DNA of 14,540 nt from assembly GCA_947074125.1 (NCBI GenBank), contig CAMTOM010000008.1:1-14540 (forward strand), in the 5' to 3' direction. Positions 1-7,520 of the stretch are shown here, in pieces (position 1 is the first letter of the stretch; each line of letters opens with the position of its first letter). The notes beneath the pieces are model-generated. The model was not told where the DNA came from. It saw nothing but the letters and a program-made list of their open reading frames with translations, and did not search any database. The position numbers and the translations under genes are program-made. This stretch comes from an uncultured Desulfovibrionaceae bacterium (GTDB taxonomy: Bacteria > Desulfobacterota > Desulfovibrionia > Desulfovibrionales > Desulfovibrionaceae).

Positions 1-29
1 CGGGGAAATTATATAAATTATGAAAATGC

Positions 30-1088
30 TTAATAGCCCAGTCGGAATGCTGGTAATGGTTCCGCTATGCTGAGTTGTCCGAGATCAATACCCAATGTGT
101 TTTCCATGAGTTCTCTGAGGTATTTATTTTTTTGAGGACGTTCTTTCACGGGCGCGCTGGCTGGAAGGTTCGTTAGCTCACGCAGGTATGCGAGAGCATC
201 GTGTTGTCCTCCAAGAGCATCGACCAGCTTGAGTTTCTGGGCTTCGCGTCCTGTATAGATTTTTCCATTGGCGAGTTGTGCCACCTGTTCGCGGGGGAGG
301 TTTCTCCCTTCAACAATAATATCAATGAACTGTTCATGCATATCCTTGAGCACACCTTCAAAGTAGGCTCTCTCTTCTTTATCAAGAGGACGCATTGATG
401 AGCCGGCATCTTTATACGGACCCGTCGTCAGGGTTTGGCTGCCCAGCCCCAGTTTGTTCATGAGTCCCTGCATTTGGGGGATGTCCATACGTACGCCAAT
501 AGAACCTGTGGTTGTGGAGGGGTTGGCATAAATATAACGTGCCGCCATGCTGACCATCAGACCGCCAGAAGCGGCCACAGAACCCATAGAAGCAACAACG
601 GGCTTCTTGGTATTCAACTGCCGCAAGACAGTATAGATTTCTTGTGAAGCAGCAGCACCGCCACCGGGGGAGTCCACACGCAGCAAGACGCCTTTGGTGG
701 GTTCATGTTTCTCTATTTTTTCAATCCATTTGAGTAAAGAGCGTGTATCACTGATAACGCCGCTTATACGCACGACGGCGATGGAGTCTTCGCTGCTTAA
801 GCCTGATGATGAGGTATCGTCTTGAAAGAGAAGCAAAGGAATCAGGATAAGCACAAGCAGAAGAAGAGTGCCCCAGAAGAGAAAGGGATGGCGCTTGTAC
901 CACGGCTTACGCTGCAAAAGCCATTCTTCCCATACCTTGGGTGGGATGGCGTGCAGGGGACAGCATGGTGCTGCATCCTCTTTTGTGGATTGTAAGTGCA
1001 GTGAGAGAGGGGAAGTGTCGGTATCGGGGGCAGGAGAAGTGGTTTTCTCGGAAGTATCTTCGGGATGCAGACTGAGGGGGGTAGACAT
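30..1088 (-). CDS. sppA: Signal peptide peptidase SppA, membrane-anchored serine protease (S49)
   Basis: A 352-residue SppA of the short, single-domain type (compare Bacillus SppA; the E. coli enzyme is about twice as long). It degrades signal peptides left in the membrane after secretion. The sequence shows a polar N-terminal segment, one transmembrane helix at about residues 68-88, and then the S49 protease fold, which should face the periplasm. The motif RVDSPGGG is at 137-144, the nucleophile Ser174 lies in VAASGG, and the likely general-base Lys226 lies in GPYKD, so the Ser/Lys dyad is intact. I chose the ATG at 1088 because an AGGAG lies 5 bases upstream; a longer frame to 1160 has no comparable ribosome site and would run through the candidate promoter. 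The gene follows rpsA on the same strand but behind a terminator, so it is probably transcribed separately. The N-terminal CC pair at 42-43 is of unknown meaning. Confidence 0.93.
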   Translation of the reverse strand: MSTPLSLHPEDTSEKTTSPAPDTDTSPLSLHLQSTKEDAAPCCPLHAIPPKVWEEWLLQRKPWYKRHPFLFWGTLLLLVLILIPLLLFQDDTSSSGLSSEDSIAVVRISGVISDTRSLLKWIEKIEKHEPTKGVLLRVDSPGGGAAASQEIYTVLRQLNTKKPVVASMGSVAASGGLMVSMAARYIYANPSTTTGSIGVRMDIPQMQGLMNKLGLGSQTLTTGPYKDAGSSMRPLDKEERAYFEGVLKDMHEQFIDIIVEGRNLPREQVAQLANGKIYTGREAQKLKLVDALGGQHDALAYLRELTNLPASAPVKERPQKNKYLRELMENTLGIDLGQLSIAEPLPAFRLGY

Positions 1089-1137
1089 AAAATCTCCTGA
1101 GATCGTCTGTGAGGGCAATACCTCTCGTTGATGTCTT

Positions 1138-1167
1138 ATTGTTCTGTTCTTTGATAACAATTGTCAA
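1138..1167 (-). promoter_or_regulatory. Candidate sigma-70 promoter of sppA, overlapped by an imperfect dyad
   Basis: On the minus strand a perfect TTGACA (1167-1162) is followed after 18 bases by AACAAT (1143-1138), which matches four of six positions of the -10 consensus. Transcription would start near 1131, about 43 bases before the sppA start codon. The -35 box lies within an imperfect dyad, TTGATAA-CAA-TTGTCAA (1151-1167, plus strand), which could be an operator. This is read from consensus only. Confidence 0.45.
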
Positions 1168-1314
1168 GAAGATAAACGTGCGGATAGATTAAAAAAATAG
1201 TCAAATGTTTTTTGGCGGGCAACCATTGTGTGTTAGTTGGCGTAAATGTCTTGAAGTGGCGTGTGTGATTTTATGTGTGACTATTGTTGGCTTTATATAT
1301 GGAGTCTGCCCGAT

Positions 1315-1346
1315 AAAAAAGAGGCCGGAAGATATTCCGACCTCTT
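1315..1346 (-). terminator. Rho-independent terminator of rpsA
   Basis: In the minus-strand RNA the arms 1346-1335 and 1330-1319 form a 12-bp stem with one G-U pair and a four-base loop, followed by a U run at 1320-1315. It begins 22 bases after the rpsA stop codon. It should separate rpsA from sppA transcription, at least in part. Confidence 0.88.
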
Positions 1347-1368
1347 GTGTGATGTCTGTGTGCAGATC

Positions 1369-3084
1369 TTATGCGTGATCTTCGTTTTCTTCGCTGGCTT
1401 GCTTGAGCAATTCACCCAGGTTCAGACCGCTTTCCTGTGGTCCGGAATGGAATTCTTTGGGCTTGCGGCGTTCTTCTTCGTCTCTGATCTGCTTGATAGA
1501 GAGACCGAGGCGACGTTCTTCAGCGCTCACATGAATGACTTTTGCCTGAATTTCCTGACCTTCCTTGAAGGTTTCGGTGGCACCCTTGGGTTTTTTGCCA
1601 TTCAATTCGGTTACGTGAACAAGGCCTTCGATGCCTTCTTCCACTTCGACAAAGAGGCCAAAGTCAGTGATATTGGTAATAAGGCCTTTCACTGTGCAGC
1701 CCACAGGATAGGTTGCGGGAACATGTGCCCAGGGATCTTCGGTAAGCTGTTTGATACCCAGAGCAAATTTCTCACTTTCCTGATTGACGGTAAGTACTTT
1801 TGCCTGAACAACATCACCAACTTTATAGATTTCGCTGGGGTGGCGTACTTTTTTCGTCCAGGAGATATCGGCAACATGGATCAGGCCATCAATGCCATCT
1901 TCAATGCCGATGAACATGCCAAATTCGGTGATGTTCTTGATAACGCCTTCCAGGATGGTGCCTTCAGGATAGCGTTCGGCAACCAGTTCCCAAGGATTGG
2001 GGCGTACTTGTTTCATGCCAAGGGAAATGCGTTTCTTTTCGCCGTCTACACCAAGGATGATAACTTCGACTTCATCGCCGACTTTGACCATCTGGGAGGG
2101 GTGGCGCAATTTGCGTGTCCAGGACATTTCTGTGATATGAACCAGACCTTCGACGCCGGATTCCAGTTCAACAAAAGCACCGTAGTCCACAAGATTGGTG
2201 ACTTTGCCGGTGTATTTTGCGTTGACAGGGAAGCGATCGGTAATATCCTGCCAGGGGTCGGAAACGAGCTGTTTGAGACCAAGCGAAACTTTGTTGTTTT
2301 CACGGTCAAAGGAAAGAACTTTGAGTTCCAGTTCCTGACCGAGGGTAATCATTTCTTTGGGGTGACGGATGCGCTTCCAGCTCATGTCTGTGATGTGCAG
2401 CAGACCGTCAAGCCCGCCCAGATCAACAAAAACGCCGTAGTCGGTGATATTTTTCGCTTTGCCTGTGACGATCTGGCCTTCTTCAAGAGTGGAAAGCAGA
2501 TCCTGACGCTTGGAATCGCGTTCTTCTTCAAGCAGCACGCGGCGAGAAACAATAACATTGCTGCGACGACGGTTGATCTTCAGGATACGGAATTCAAATT
2601 CCTGATTGACGAGGGCGTCCATGTCGGGAACGGGGCGCAAATCAACGTGGGAGCCAGGCAGAAAAGCCTCGATGCCGCACAGGTCAACAGTGTAGCCGCC
2701 TTTGATGCGGCGGACAATATGGCCTTTGATGATGCTGTTGTTGTCCTGAACCTCTTCGAGCTGGTCGAAGAGCTGCATGCGTTTGGCTTTCTCGAAAGAA
2801 AGAGTAATGGAGCCTTCCTGTTCGTTCTTGCGTACAACAAAAACGTCTACCTTATCGCCAACAGCCACGGCAACATTGCCGGAGGGATCCCGAAATTCGC
2901 TAGTGGGGATCTGCCCTTCTGATTTGAAGTTTACGTCAACGAGGATATTGTCGTTATCAATGCTGACGACAACACCCTTGACAATAGACCCTTCTTCAAG
3001 ATCGCTGCAATCGGTGTTTAGATAGTTTTCAAGCTCATTTTCAAAGTTAAAGTCAAGATCGTGCCCGGTTTCCATGTTTGCCAT
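1369..3084 (-). CDS. rpsA: 30S ribosomal protein S1
   Basis: A 571-residue S1, slightly longer than the 557 residues of E. coli S1. It binds mRNA on the 30S subunit and helps start translation on structured or weakly paired messages. Six S1/OB-fold repeats are visible at about 32-98, 117-183, 203-271, 288-358, 375-445 and 462-531. The first two are divergent and should dock to the ribosome. The last four carry the typical ITDYGVFV...GLLHITDMSW signature and should bind RNA; the sixth lacks the SW. A charged tail (532-571) follows. The start is set at the ATG at 3084 (MANMETGHD), with AGGG 4 bases upstream and a second GGAGG 12 bases upstream. The frame is open back to 3192, but that extension has no S1 homology that I recognise. 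Codon use is strongly biased, which also keeps a long antisense frame open. Confidence 0.97.
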   Translation of the reverse strand: MANMETGHDLDFNFENELENYLNTDCSDLEEGSIVKGVVVSIDNDNILVDVNFKSEGQIPTSEFRDPSGNVAVAVGDKVDVFVVRKNEQEGSITLSFEKAKRMQLFDQLEEVQDNNSIIKGHIVRRIKGGYTVDLCGIEAFLPGSHVDLRPVPDMDALVNQEFEFRILKINRRRSNVIVSRRVLLEEERDSKRQDLLSTLEEGQIVTGKAKNITDYGVFVDLGGLDGLLHITDMSWKRIRHPKEMITLGQELELKVLSFDRENNKVSLGLKQLVSDPWQDITDRFPVNAKYTGKVTNLVDYGAFVELESGVEGLVHITEMSWTRKLRHPSQMVKVGDEVEVIILGVDGEKKRISLGMKQVRPNPWELVAERYPEGTILEGVIKNITEFGMFIGIEDGIDGLIHVADISWTKKVRHPSEIYKVGDVVQAKVLTVNQESEKFALGIKQLTEDPWAHVPATYPVGCTVKGLITNITDFGLFVEVEEGIEGLVHVTELNGKKPKGATETFKEGQEIQAKVIHVSAEERRLGLSIKQIRDEEERRKPKEFHSGPQESGLNLGELLKQASEENEDHA

Positions 3085-3101
3085 AATTCCCTTTAGCCTC
3101 C
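3085..3101 (-). promoter_or_regulatory. Double Shine-Dalgarno region of rpsA
   Basis: Reading the minus strand toward the ATG at 3084 there is GGAGG (3101-3097) and then AAAGGG ending 4 bases before the start. The closer AGGG is somewhat too near and the GGAGG somewhat too far for an ideal site. Together they favour the start at 3084 over the upstream extension to 3192. A second ATG three codons in (3075) is a possible alternative. Confidence 0.6.
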
Positions 3102-3420
3102 AAACAAAATTCCCTTCAAAAAGGGGTCTGGTTGCACTATCAGAAAAGCGCTGACAAGACAAGATAAAAAGCGCATCACTTCGCATAAACAAGCCTGATA
3201 TTGGCTATCGTTTTTGAGGTAAGATCTTGTTTTTGTGTGCTATTTTCTTTATCTGGCGAAGTGCATTTTTGTATGGCAACCATAAAAAAGCCAAACTATA
3301 TATTTTAGACGGAGAACATGTTATCAGAGTCACGTCAGAAAAATAGTTATTATGTGCTGCGAGGCATCCTTAAATTTAGAGAGATATGCACCCAGGGCAT
3401 AAAAGGAAAAAGCAGAAATT
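3085..3420. other. Divergent intergenic region between rpsA and hypF
   Basis: These 336 bases must hold the rpsA promoter and probably the hypF promoter. I could not find a pair of boxes convincing enough to call on either strand. A dyad lies at 3267-3289: TTTTGTATGG and CCATAAAAAA separated by CAA, with one internal mismatch. An AT-rich stretch, TATATATTTTA, lies just right of it at 3297-3307. No small gene with a credible start was seen. Confidence 0.5.
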
Positions 3421-5934
3421 ATGTTGATGCGACGTTTATTTCTTGTGGGCGGGCAGGTGCAGGGGGTTGGTTTTCGTCCCTTTGTGTATCGTGAAGCCCT
3501 CAGGCATCATCTCACAGGACATGTGGGGAATACTTCGGAAGGAGTGCGTATTGAGGTTCAGGGTGAGGAGGCGATGCTGGATTCTTTTTCCAGCGTGTTG
3601 CGGGAGAGTGCGCCTCCGCTGGCGCGTATTGTCTTTTGCGAAAGCTCGGAAATGCCTCTTTGTGCGGATGAGACGCTTTTCATTATTGTACCCAGTCGCG
3701 GTAAGAGCGGGCATAGTGTTTTGGTAAGCCCTGATATGGGGCTGTGTTCTGAGTGCAGTGCCGACATGCATGATCCGCATAATCGGCGTTACCTGTATCC
3801 TTTCACAAACTGTACCAATTGTGGGCCTCGTTATACTATTACCCGTTCTATCCCTTATGACAGGGCAACGACGTCCATGAGTTGTTTTCCTATGTGCTCT
3901 GAGTGCGCAGTAGAGTATGAAAATCCGCTCGACAGGCGTTTTCATGCCCAGCCAAATGCCTGTTCAGTGTGCGGACCACGTCTGTGGCTTGTAGAAAAAG
4001 ATAATGCAGGCAACTTGCTAGAGGAAACAGAATTGTCACGAAACGATTATGTCTCTTCTGAAGCTTCTGTAGATGCGCTTTCGCAGCGGGTATTGCGTCG
4101 CACAGCGGCACTATTGCGTGAAGGGCATATTGTTGCCATTAAAGGTGTTGGTGGTTTTCTTTTGGCAGCAGATGCTCGCAATGAAAGCACTGTGGCTCTG
4201 TTGCGTGAGCGTAAGCACAGGCCTCACAAGCCTTTTGCTGTGATGCTGGCAGATGTGGCGGCAGCGCGGGAATTGGTAGAGCTTTCGCCTCGTGAGGAAG
4301 CTTTATTGTGTTCTCCAGAAAAGCCTATTGTGCTTTGTGAGCCTAAAAAAGGGGTGAGGCTGTCTGCCAAAGCGCACCTGCCGCATTCTATTGCTCCCGA
4401 TGCCTTGCGTTTGGGGATTATGTTGCCTAACAGTCCTTTGCATGTGGCTCTTTTTGCTCATTATACGCAAACCTGTCAGCAGGGCGCATCTGCCGATGTG
4501 GTGCCGGCGCTCATTATGACATCAGGCAATGCGGCGGGTGAGCCCTTATGTTTGGGAAATCGTGAAGCTTTGCGGCGTCTTGCGTATGCGGCGGATGCTT
4601 TTTTGCTGCATGATCGTGATATTTTGGTGCGCGTGGATGACAGTGTGCTCGCTGCGGGAATTGAGGAAAATGTCTTTTTCAGGCGGGCGCGCGGCTATGT
4701 TCCCCGTCCTGTATTTTTGTCTGAACAGGTGATGCCACCTTTTGGCATGTCGTTTGCTATATCAGGCGCAAAAAAGGATTCTTTGCTCCCCTGCGTACTG
4801 GGCTGTGGCGCGGGGCTTAAAGTGACTCCCTGTATCAATCGCGGGCGTGAAGCTTTTGTAGGGCAGCATATTGGAGATATGGAAAATCCCGCAACGCTCG
4901 CCTTTTTTGAAGAAACCGTCACGCATTTGGAATCTCTTTTGGAAATACGCCCGACAATGCTCGCTTGTGACAGGCATCCAGATTTTCTGTCCAGTCGCTA
5001 CGCGAACGCACGTTCACAAGGGGAAAATATTCCCCTGGTGCGTGTGCAGCACCATGTAGCACATGCTGCGAGTGTGCTTGCAGAGAATAACTGTGCGACT
5101 CCAGCGCTGGCGCTTGTTTTGGATGGTACAGGTTTGGGGGATGACGGCACCATTTGGGGTGGGGAATTATTATGGCTTGATATGTCAGAGGCGCGCTACC
5201 AGCGTATGGGGAGCTTGCGCCCTTTCCCTCTCGCAGGCGGCGAGAAGGCCATTCGGGAGCCGTGGCGGCTGGCGGAAACATTATGTGTGCTTGCTGATGT
5301 GCGTATGCCAGAAAATAAATGTTCTTGGAGGACGGCGCATGAAAAAGTATTGCCTCTGTTGCACGCTGCTTTGCAAAAGAATATCAATACGCCGCTGACA
5401 TCGAGTTGCGGGCGTTTGTTTGATGCGCTTGCCGCTACGCTTGGACTGTGTTTGCATACCACATATGAAGGGCAGGGGGCTGTCCGCCTTGAAGCCGCAC
5501 AGGGAAGGGAATGGCTGGCATATTTGCGTGCTCAGGAAGAAGCTGGGAGCACAGCAGCCCATGCGGCATACGCTCCTCTCATAAAAGACATTCCTGTGAT
5601 CGCAGGTGAATGTGAATGTCTGGATGTCTGGCATTTGTTCAGCACATTGGCCGCAGAATACTGTGCGGGCACAGCAGTCGCTGATGTGGCGCGTATGTTT
5701 CATGTGAGTCTGTCATGGGCTTTTGCCGCAATGGCAGCGCGTGCAGCCCACAAAAGCAATGTTTCGCAAATAGCGCTTTCTGGCGGTGTTTTTCAGAATA
5801 TGACAATGGCCTTGCTCACATCCCGCTTTCTCAAGGCGCATGGTCTGTCTGTCTTGACGCATAAGGCACTGCCCACCGGAGACGGAGGTATTTCGTTGGG
5901 GCAGGCGGTTTGGGCGTGGAACACATTGCGGTGA
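3421..5934 (+). CDS. hypF: Carbamoyltransferase HypF, [NiFe]-hydrogenase maturation
   Basis: HypF converts carbamoyl phosphate to carbamoyl-adenylate and passes the carbamoyl group to the C-terminal Cys of HypE, the source of the cyanide ligands of the [NiFe] site. All family domains are present. They are an acylphosphatase-like domain (6-90; GQVQGVGFRPF with Arg19, and Asn37), a double zinc finger with the exact spacing C-x2-C-x18-C-x2-C-x24-C-x2-C-x18-C-x2-C (109-184), a YrdC-like domain (222-425; KGVGGFLLA and KHRPHKPFAVM), and a Kae1-like carbamoyltransferase domain (about 440-837; HHVAH at 544-548, DGTGLGDDG at 568-576, SGGVFQN at 787-793). At 837 residues it is longer than the roughly 750 of E. 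coli HypF. Extra residues sit at about 192-218 and 437-456. The start follows AAGGA by 13 bases, which is wide. No other hyp or hydrogenase gene is in the window. Confidence 0.97.
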   Translation: MLMRRLFLVGGQVQGVGFRPFVYREALRHHLTGHVGNTSEGVRIEVQGEEAMLDSFSSVLRESAPPLARIVFCESSEMPLCADETLFIIVPSRGKSGHSVLVSPDMGLCSECSADMHDPHNRRYLYPFTNCTNCGPRYTITRSIPYDRATTSMSCFPMCSECAVEYENPLDRRFHAQPNACSVCGPRLWLVEKDNAGNLLEETELSRNDYVSSEASVDALSQRVLRRTAALLREGHIVAIKGVGGFLLAADARNESTVALLRERKHRPHKPFAVMLADVAAARELVELSPREEALLCSPEKPIVLCEPKKGVRLSAKAHLPHSIAPDALRLGIMLPNSPLHVALFAHYTQTCQQGASADVVPALIMTSGNAAGEPLCLGNREALRRLAYAADAFLLHDRDILVRVDDSVLAAGIEENVFFRRARGYVPRPVFLSEQVMPPFGMSFAISGAKKDSLLPCVLGCGAGLKVTPCINRGREAFVGQHIGDMENPATLAFFEETVTHLESLLEIRPTMLACDRHPDFLSSRYANARSQGENIPLVRVQHHVAHAASVLAENNCATPALALVLDGTGLGDDGTIWGGELLWLDMSEARYQRMGSLRPFPLAGGEKAIREPWRLAETLCVLADVRMPENKCSWRTAHEKVLPLLHAALQKNINTPLTSSCGRLFDALAATLGLCLHTTYEGQGAVRLEAAQGREWLAYLRAQEEAGSTAAHAAYAPLIKDIPVIAGECECLDVWHLFSTLAAEYCAGTAVADVARMFHVSLSWAFAAMAARAAHKSNVSQIALSGGVFQNMTMALLTSRFLKAHGLSVLTHKALPTGDGGISLGQAVWAWNTLR

Positions 5935-5956
5935 GTGAGGAGGGTGTGTGGATGTG

Positions 5957-5979
5957 TTGGTGGACGCTGTCCCCCAAGC
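5957..5979 (+). repeat. Intergenic hairpin repeat, copy 1
   Basis: This 23-base unit begins TTGGTGGACGCTG and ends TCCCCCAAGC. It is identical to the unit at 6015-6037, 58 bases further on. Each copy is itself a near-palindrome: TTGG-T-GGAC and GTCC-C-CCAA around a GCT loop, with one T/C mismatch. Because the offset is not a multiple of three, the copies fall in different frames and are not a coding repeat. Confidence 0.85.
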
Positions 5980-6014
5980 TTATACATTCGTTGTGAAAGG
6001 GGGGGCGAATGATC

Positions 6015-6037
6015 TTGGTGGACGCTGTCCCCCAAGC
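6015..6037 (+). repeat. Intergenic hairpin repeat, copy 2
   Basis: An exact copy of the unit at 5957-5979. Here the dyad extends by one more pair (C6014 with G6036). It is followed directly by CCCCTG and the third hairpin at 6044-6064, making a compact REP/BIME-like cluster. Confidence 0.85.
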
Positions 6038-6043
6038 CCCCTG

Positions 6044-6064
6044 GCAGGGAATTGAATCCCCTGC
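6044..6064. repeat. Third hairpin of the repeat cluster
   Basis: GCAGGGAA and TTCCCCTGC-like arms pair around a five-base loop. On the minus-strand RNA this is 8 pairs including one G-U. The next bases (CACCCCCATAAAGGG) continue the GC-rich mosaic. There is no U run on either side. Confidence 0.6.
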
Positions 6065-6165
6065 ACCCCCATAAAGGGTTCGTCCGCGATTTTTGAGGGA
6101 ATCCTGTGTTCTGGAGTGAGTGTGCTTTGGGGTATGTCTTGGGGTTGTGTCTTTTGTTCTGTTTC

Positions 6166-7458
6166 TTATTGTGTCTCGGAGAGGTAAACAAGTTCATCCG
6201 CTATCTGGATAAGCTCGCCAATAAGTCCCCCGCCATTCATGGGATGCCCAAAGAGTGCTTCTCGCTGATTTCGCAGAGCCTTTGAGCTGATAATGCTGGG
6301 AAGAGAAGGAGAAAGTGTGGTCGCCAGGCGTTCTGCAAGTAGATAGTCTTCTGCGCCTTCACGGAAAAGGCCAAATGTAGTTTCAAATGCTGCACGGTGT
6401 TTGTGCCAATAGGCGTATGTGGCCCCTGTGGGGATTGTGCTGAGTGTGGTGTGCAGGGTTGCCCGTAAATTATTGAGTGCGGCACCTGGAATGCCAGCCC
6501 GCCATCCCATAAGCCACGGGGTACGCTTGAAGAGCAGGTTGTGCTGCTCACCCATTGTCAGCAGGGTATGTAATTCCTGTATGGCGTGATAGAGCGCGTT
6601 ATTTTCGTATATGTGTTCCCATGTGTTGGGGATGGTATCCAGTTCCCAATCAGGTATCTTTTCTGCTGTTTGCGGGAAGCCCGCATGATTGAATATATGG
6701 CAGAGCCAGTGGTTCGCATCGGGAGAGTGTGGGGTTTCCAGATGCGAGTAGCTGAGAATATAGGTTCCATCTCCATGACTGCCAGAAATAATAAGAGGTT
6801 GGTCAGCCAGAAAATCTGCGGAAAGATTAACCCCGTGCAGTGTCTTCCATGTTTCAAAAATGTGCTGGGGGACAGAGTGAAGCGGCAGGTCGGCAACCCA
6901 GAAATCTGCATCAGGTATGGCGTATGTTGCAAGAGGCTCTACGGGGCGGTATGTTTTCCCTTGTGGAGGCTGTACGGCGAAGCGTCCAGGCCACCATACG
7001 GGCAAAGAAGGTGTCATGGGAGCCTGGGGAGTCTCTGCGAAGTGAGGTACAAGCGGGTTGGGGCTGGTGTGAACATGAACGTGCCCTGAAACGAGGTGTT
7101 GCAAGCGGTCATTACAGGCAGCCCGTGTCCAGGGGCATAGGCCAAGAGTAATGCTGTGTTCTTTTTTTTCTGAGAGGGCAAAACCTGCGCCACCGCAAAA
7201 GCCAAGATAGTAGCCTCCTTTGGCGACATACTCCTGTATGTTGCGCATTCCTGTTGTGCCCAGCGCTCGCGCTTTAAGGCGGGCGCTACCGCCAGGAATG
7301 AGCAGCATGGCAGGTGGCTTGCAAGAAAGGAGTCCCTGAGTTATTTCTGTGGCCTTAATCAGACGGCAGGGCAATCCCAGGGCGCGAACAGCGCGTAAGG
7401 CCATGAGGCCCCAGATATGGGTTTCGTCCCAAAGTATGTAGAGTTTTTTTTCTGGCAT
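6166..7458 (-). CDS. BPL-N domain protein, class I glutamine-amidotransferase-like, function unknown
   Basis: A 430-residue protein whose N-terminal half resembles the 'biotin-protein ligase N-terminal' (BPL-N) family, a glutamine-amidotransferase-like fold. Family membership does not imply biotin ligation, and no ligase catalytic domain is seen. The first strand is LYILWDE (6-12). LLIPGG (52-57) is typical of the fold. The nucleophile elbow is YLGFCGGAGFAL (84-95) with Cys88, and SHLETP (238-243) supplies a plausible His239/Glu241 pair in place of the usual His-Pro-Glu. Residues from about 270 to 430 look helical and I do not recognise them. There is no signal peptide or membrane helix. The ATG at 7458 is preferred over a TTG at 7518 because the protein begins well there and the extension would overlap the valS ribosome site. 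Only a weak GGAAA lies upstream. Substrate and pathway are unknown. Confidence 0.75.
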   Translation of the reverse strand: MPEKKLYILWDETHIWGLMALRAVRALGLPCRLIKATEITQGLLSCKPPAMLLIPGGSARLKARALGTTGMRNIQEYVAKGGYYLGFCGGAGFALSEKKEHSITLGLCPWTRAACNDRLQHLVSGHVHVHTSPNPLVPHFAETPQAPMTPSLPVWWPGRFAVQPPQGKTYRPVEPLATYAIPDADFWVADLPLHSVPQHIFETWKTLHGVNLSADFLADQPLIISGSHGDGTYILSYSHLETPHSPDANHWLCHIFNHAGFPQTAEKIPDWELDTIPNTWEHIYENNALYHAIQELHTLLTMGEQHNLLFKRTPWLMGWRAGIPGAALNNLRATLHTTLSTIPTGATYAYWHKHRAAFETTFGLFREGAEDYLLAERLATTLSPSLPSIISSKALRNQREALFGHPMNGGGLIGELIQIADELVYLSETQ

Positions 7459-7520
7459 GATGTATTTCCGGGGTGTGAAAGCTCCCCACAGTATTCCCCC
7501 CTTTTCTGGAGAAAGCAACT
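7459..7520. promoter_or_regulatory. Short divergent interval between the BPL-N gene and valS
   Basis: Only 62 bases separate the two start codons. The interval contains GGGG-TGTGAAAG-CTCCCC (about 7479-7496), a short GC hairpin, and the valS ribosome site. I see no clear promoter boxes. At least one of the two promoters must lie inside the opposite gene's 5' end. Confidence 0.4.

Larger units (their letters stand above)
1089..1368. other. Intergenic region between rpsA and sppA
   Basis: This 280-base gap holds the rpsA terminator (1315-1346) and the candidate sppA promoter (1138-1167). The stretch between them (about 1170-1312) is AT-rich with GTGTGTG-like runs, and I see no gene or clear site in it. 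Frames that cross it are antisense shadows of rpsA or upstream extensions of sppA. Confidence 0.6.
5935..6165. other. Convergent intergenic region with hairpin repeats
   Basis: This 231-base gap lies between the 3' ends of hypF and the BPL-N gene. Its left half (5957-6064) holds two copies of a hairpin-forming repeat and a third hairpin. The right half (6065-6165) shows no clear structure. No hairpin is followed by a U run, so these are not classical intrinsic terminators, but they may still block convergent transcription. A minus-strand frame of 134 codons crosses the region; its composition comes from the repeat and I do not count it as a gene. Confidence 0.6.

Noticed and set aside
1261..2922. 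A 553-codon open frame on the plus strand
   Set aside because: It is antisense to rpsA, whose six S1 domains are unmistakable. The frame stays open because of the strong codon bias of rpsA, and its product is a Phe/Asp/Asn-rich sequence with no family resemblance.
3436..3945. A 169-codon minus-strand frame inside hypF
   Set aside because: It is the antisense shadow of the acylphosphatase and zinc-finger region of HypF, rich in Arg, His and Thr, without homology.
5952..5996. A 14-codon frame (MCWWTLSPK...) with a strong AGGAGGG site just after hypF
   Set aside because: The ribosome site is good, but the coding part is largely repeat copy 1. The other repeat copy is in a different frame, so there is no sign of selection on a peptide.
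5793..6197. A 134-codon minus-strand frame over the hypF end and intergenic gap
   Set aside because: It overlaps the hypF 3' end and the repeat cluster, has a His/Pro/Thr-rich low-quality composition, and shows no ribosome site.
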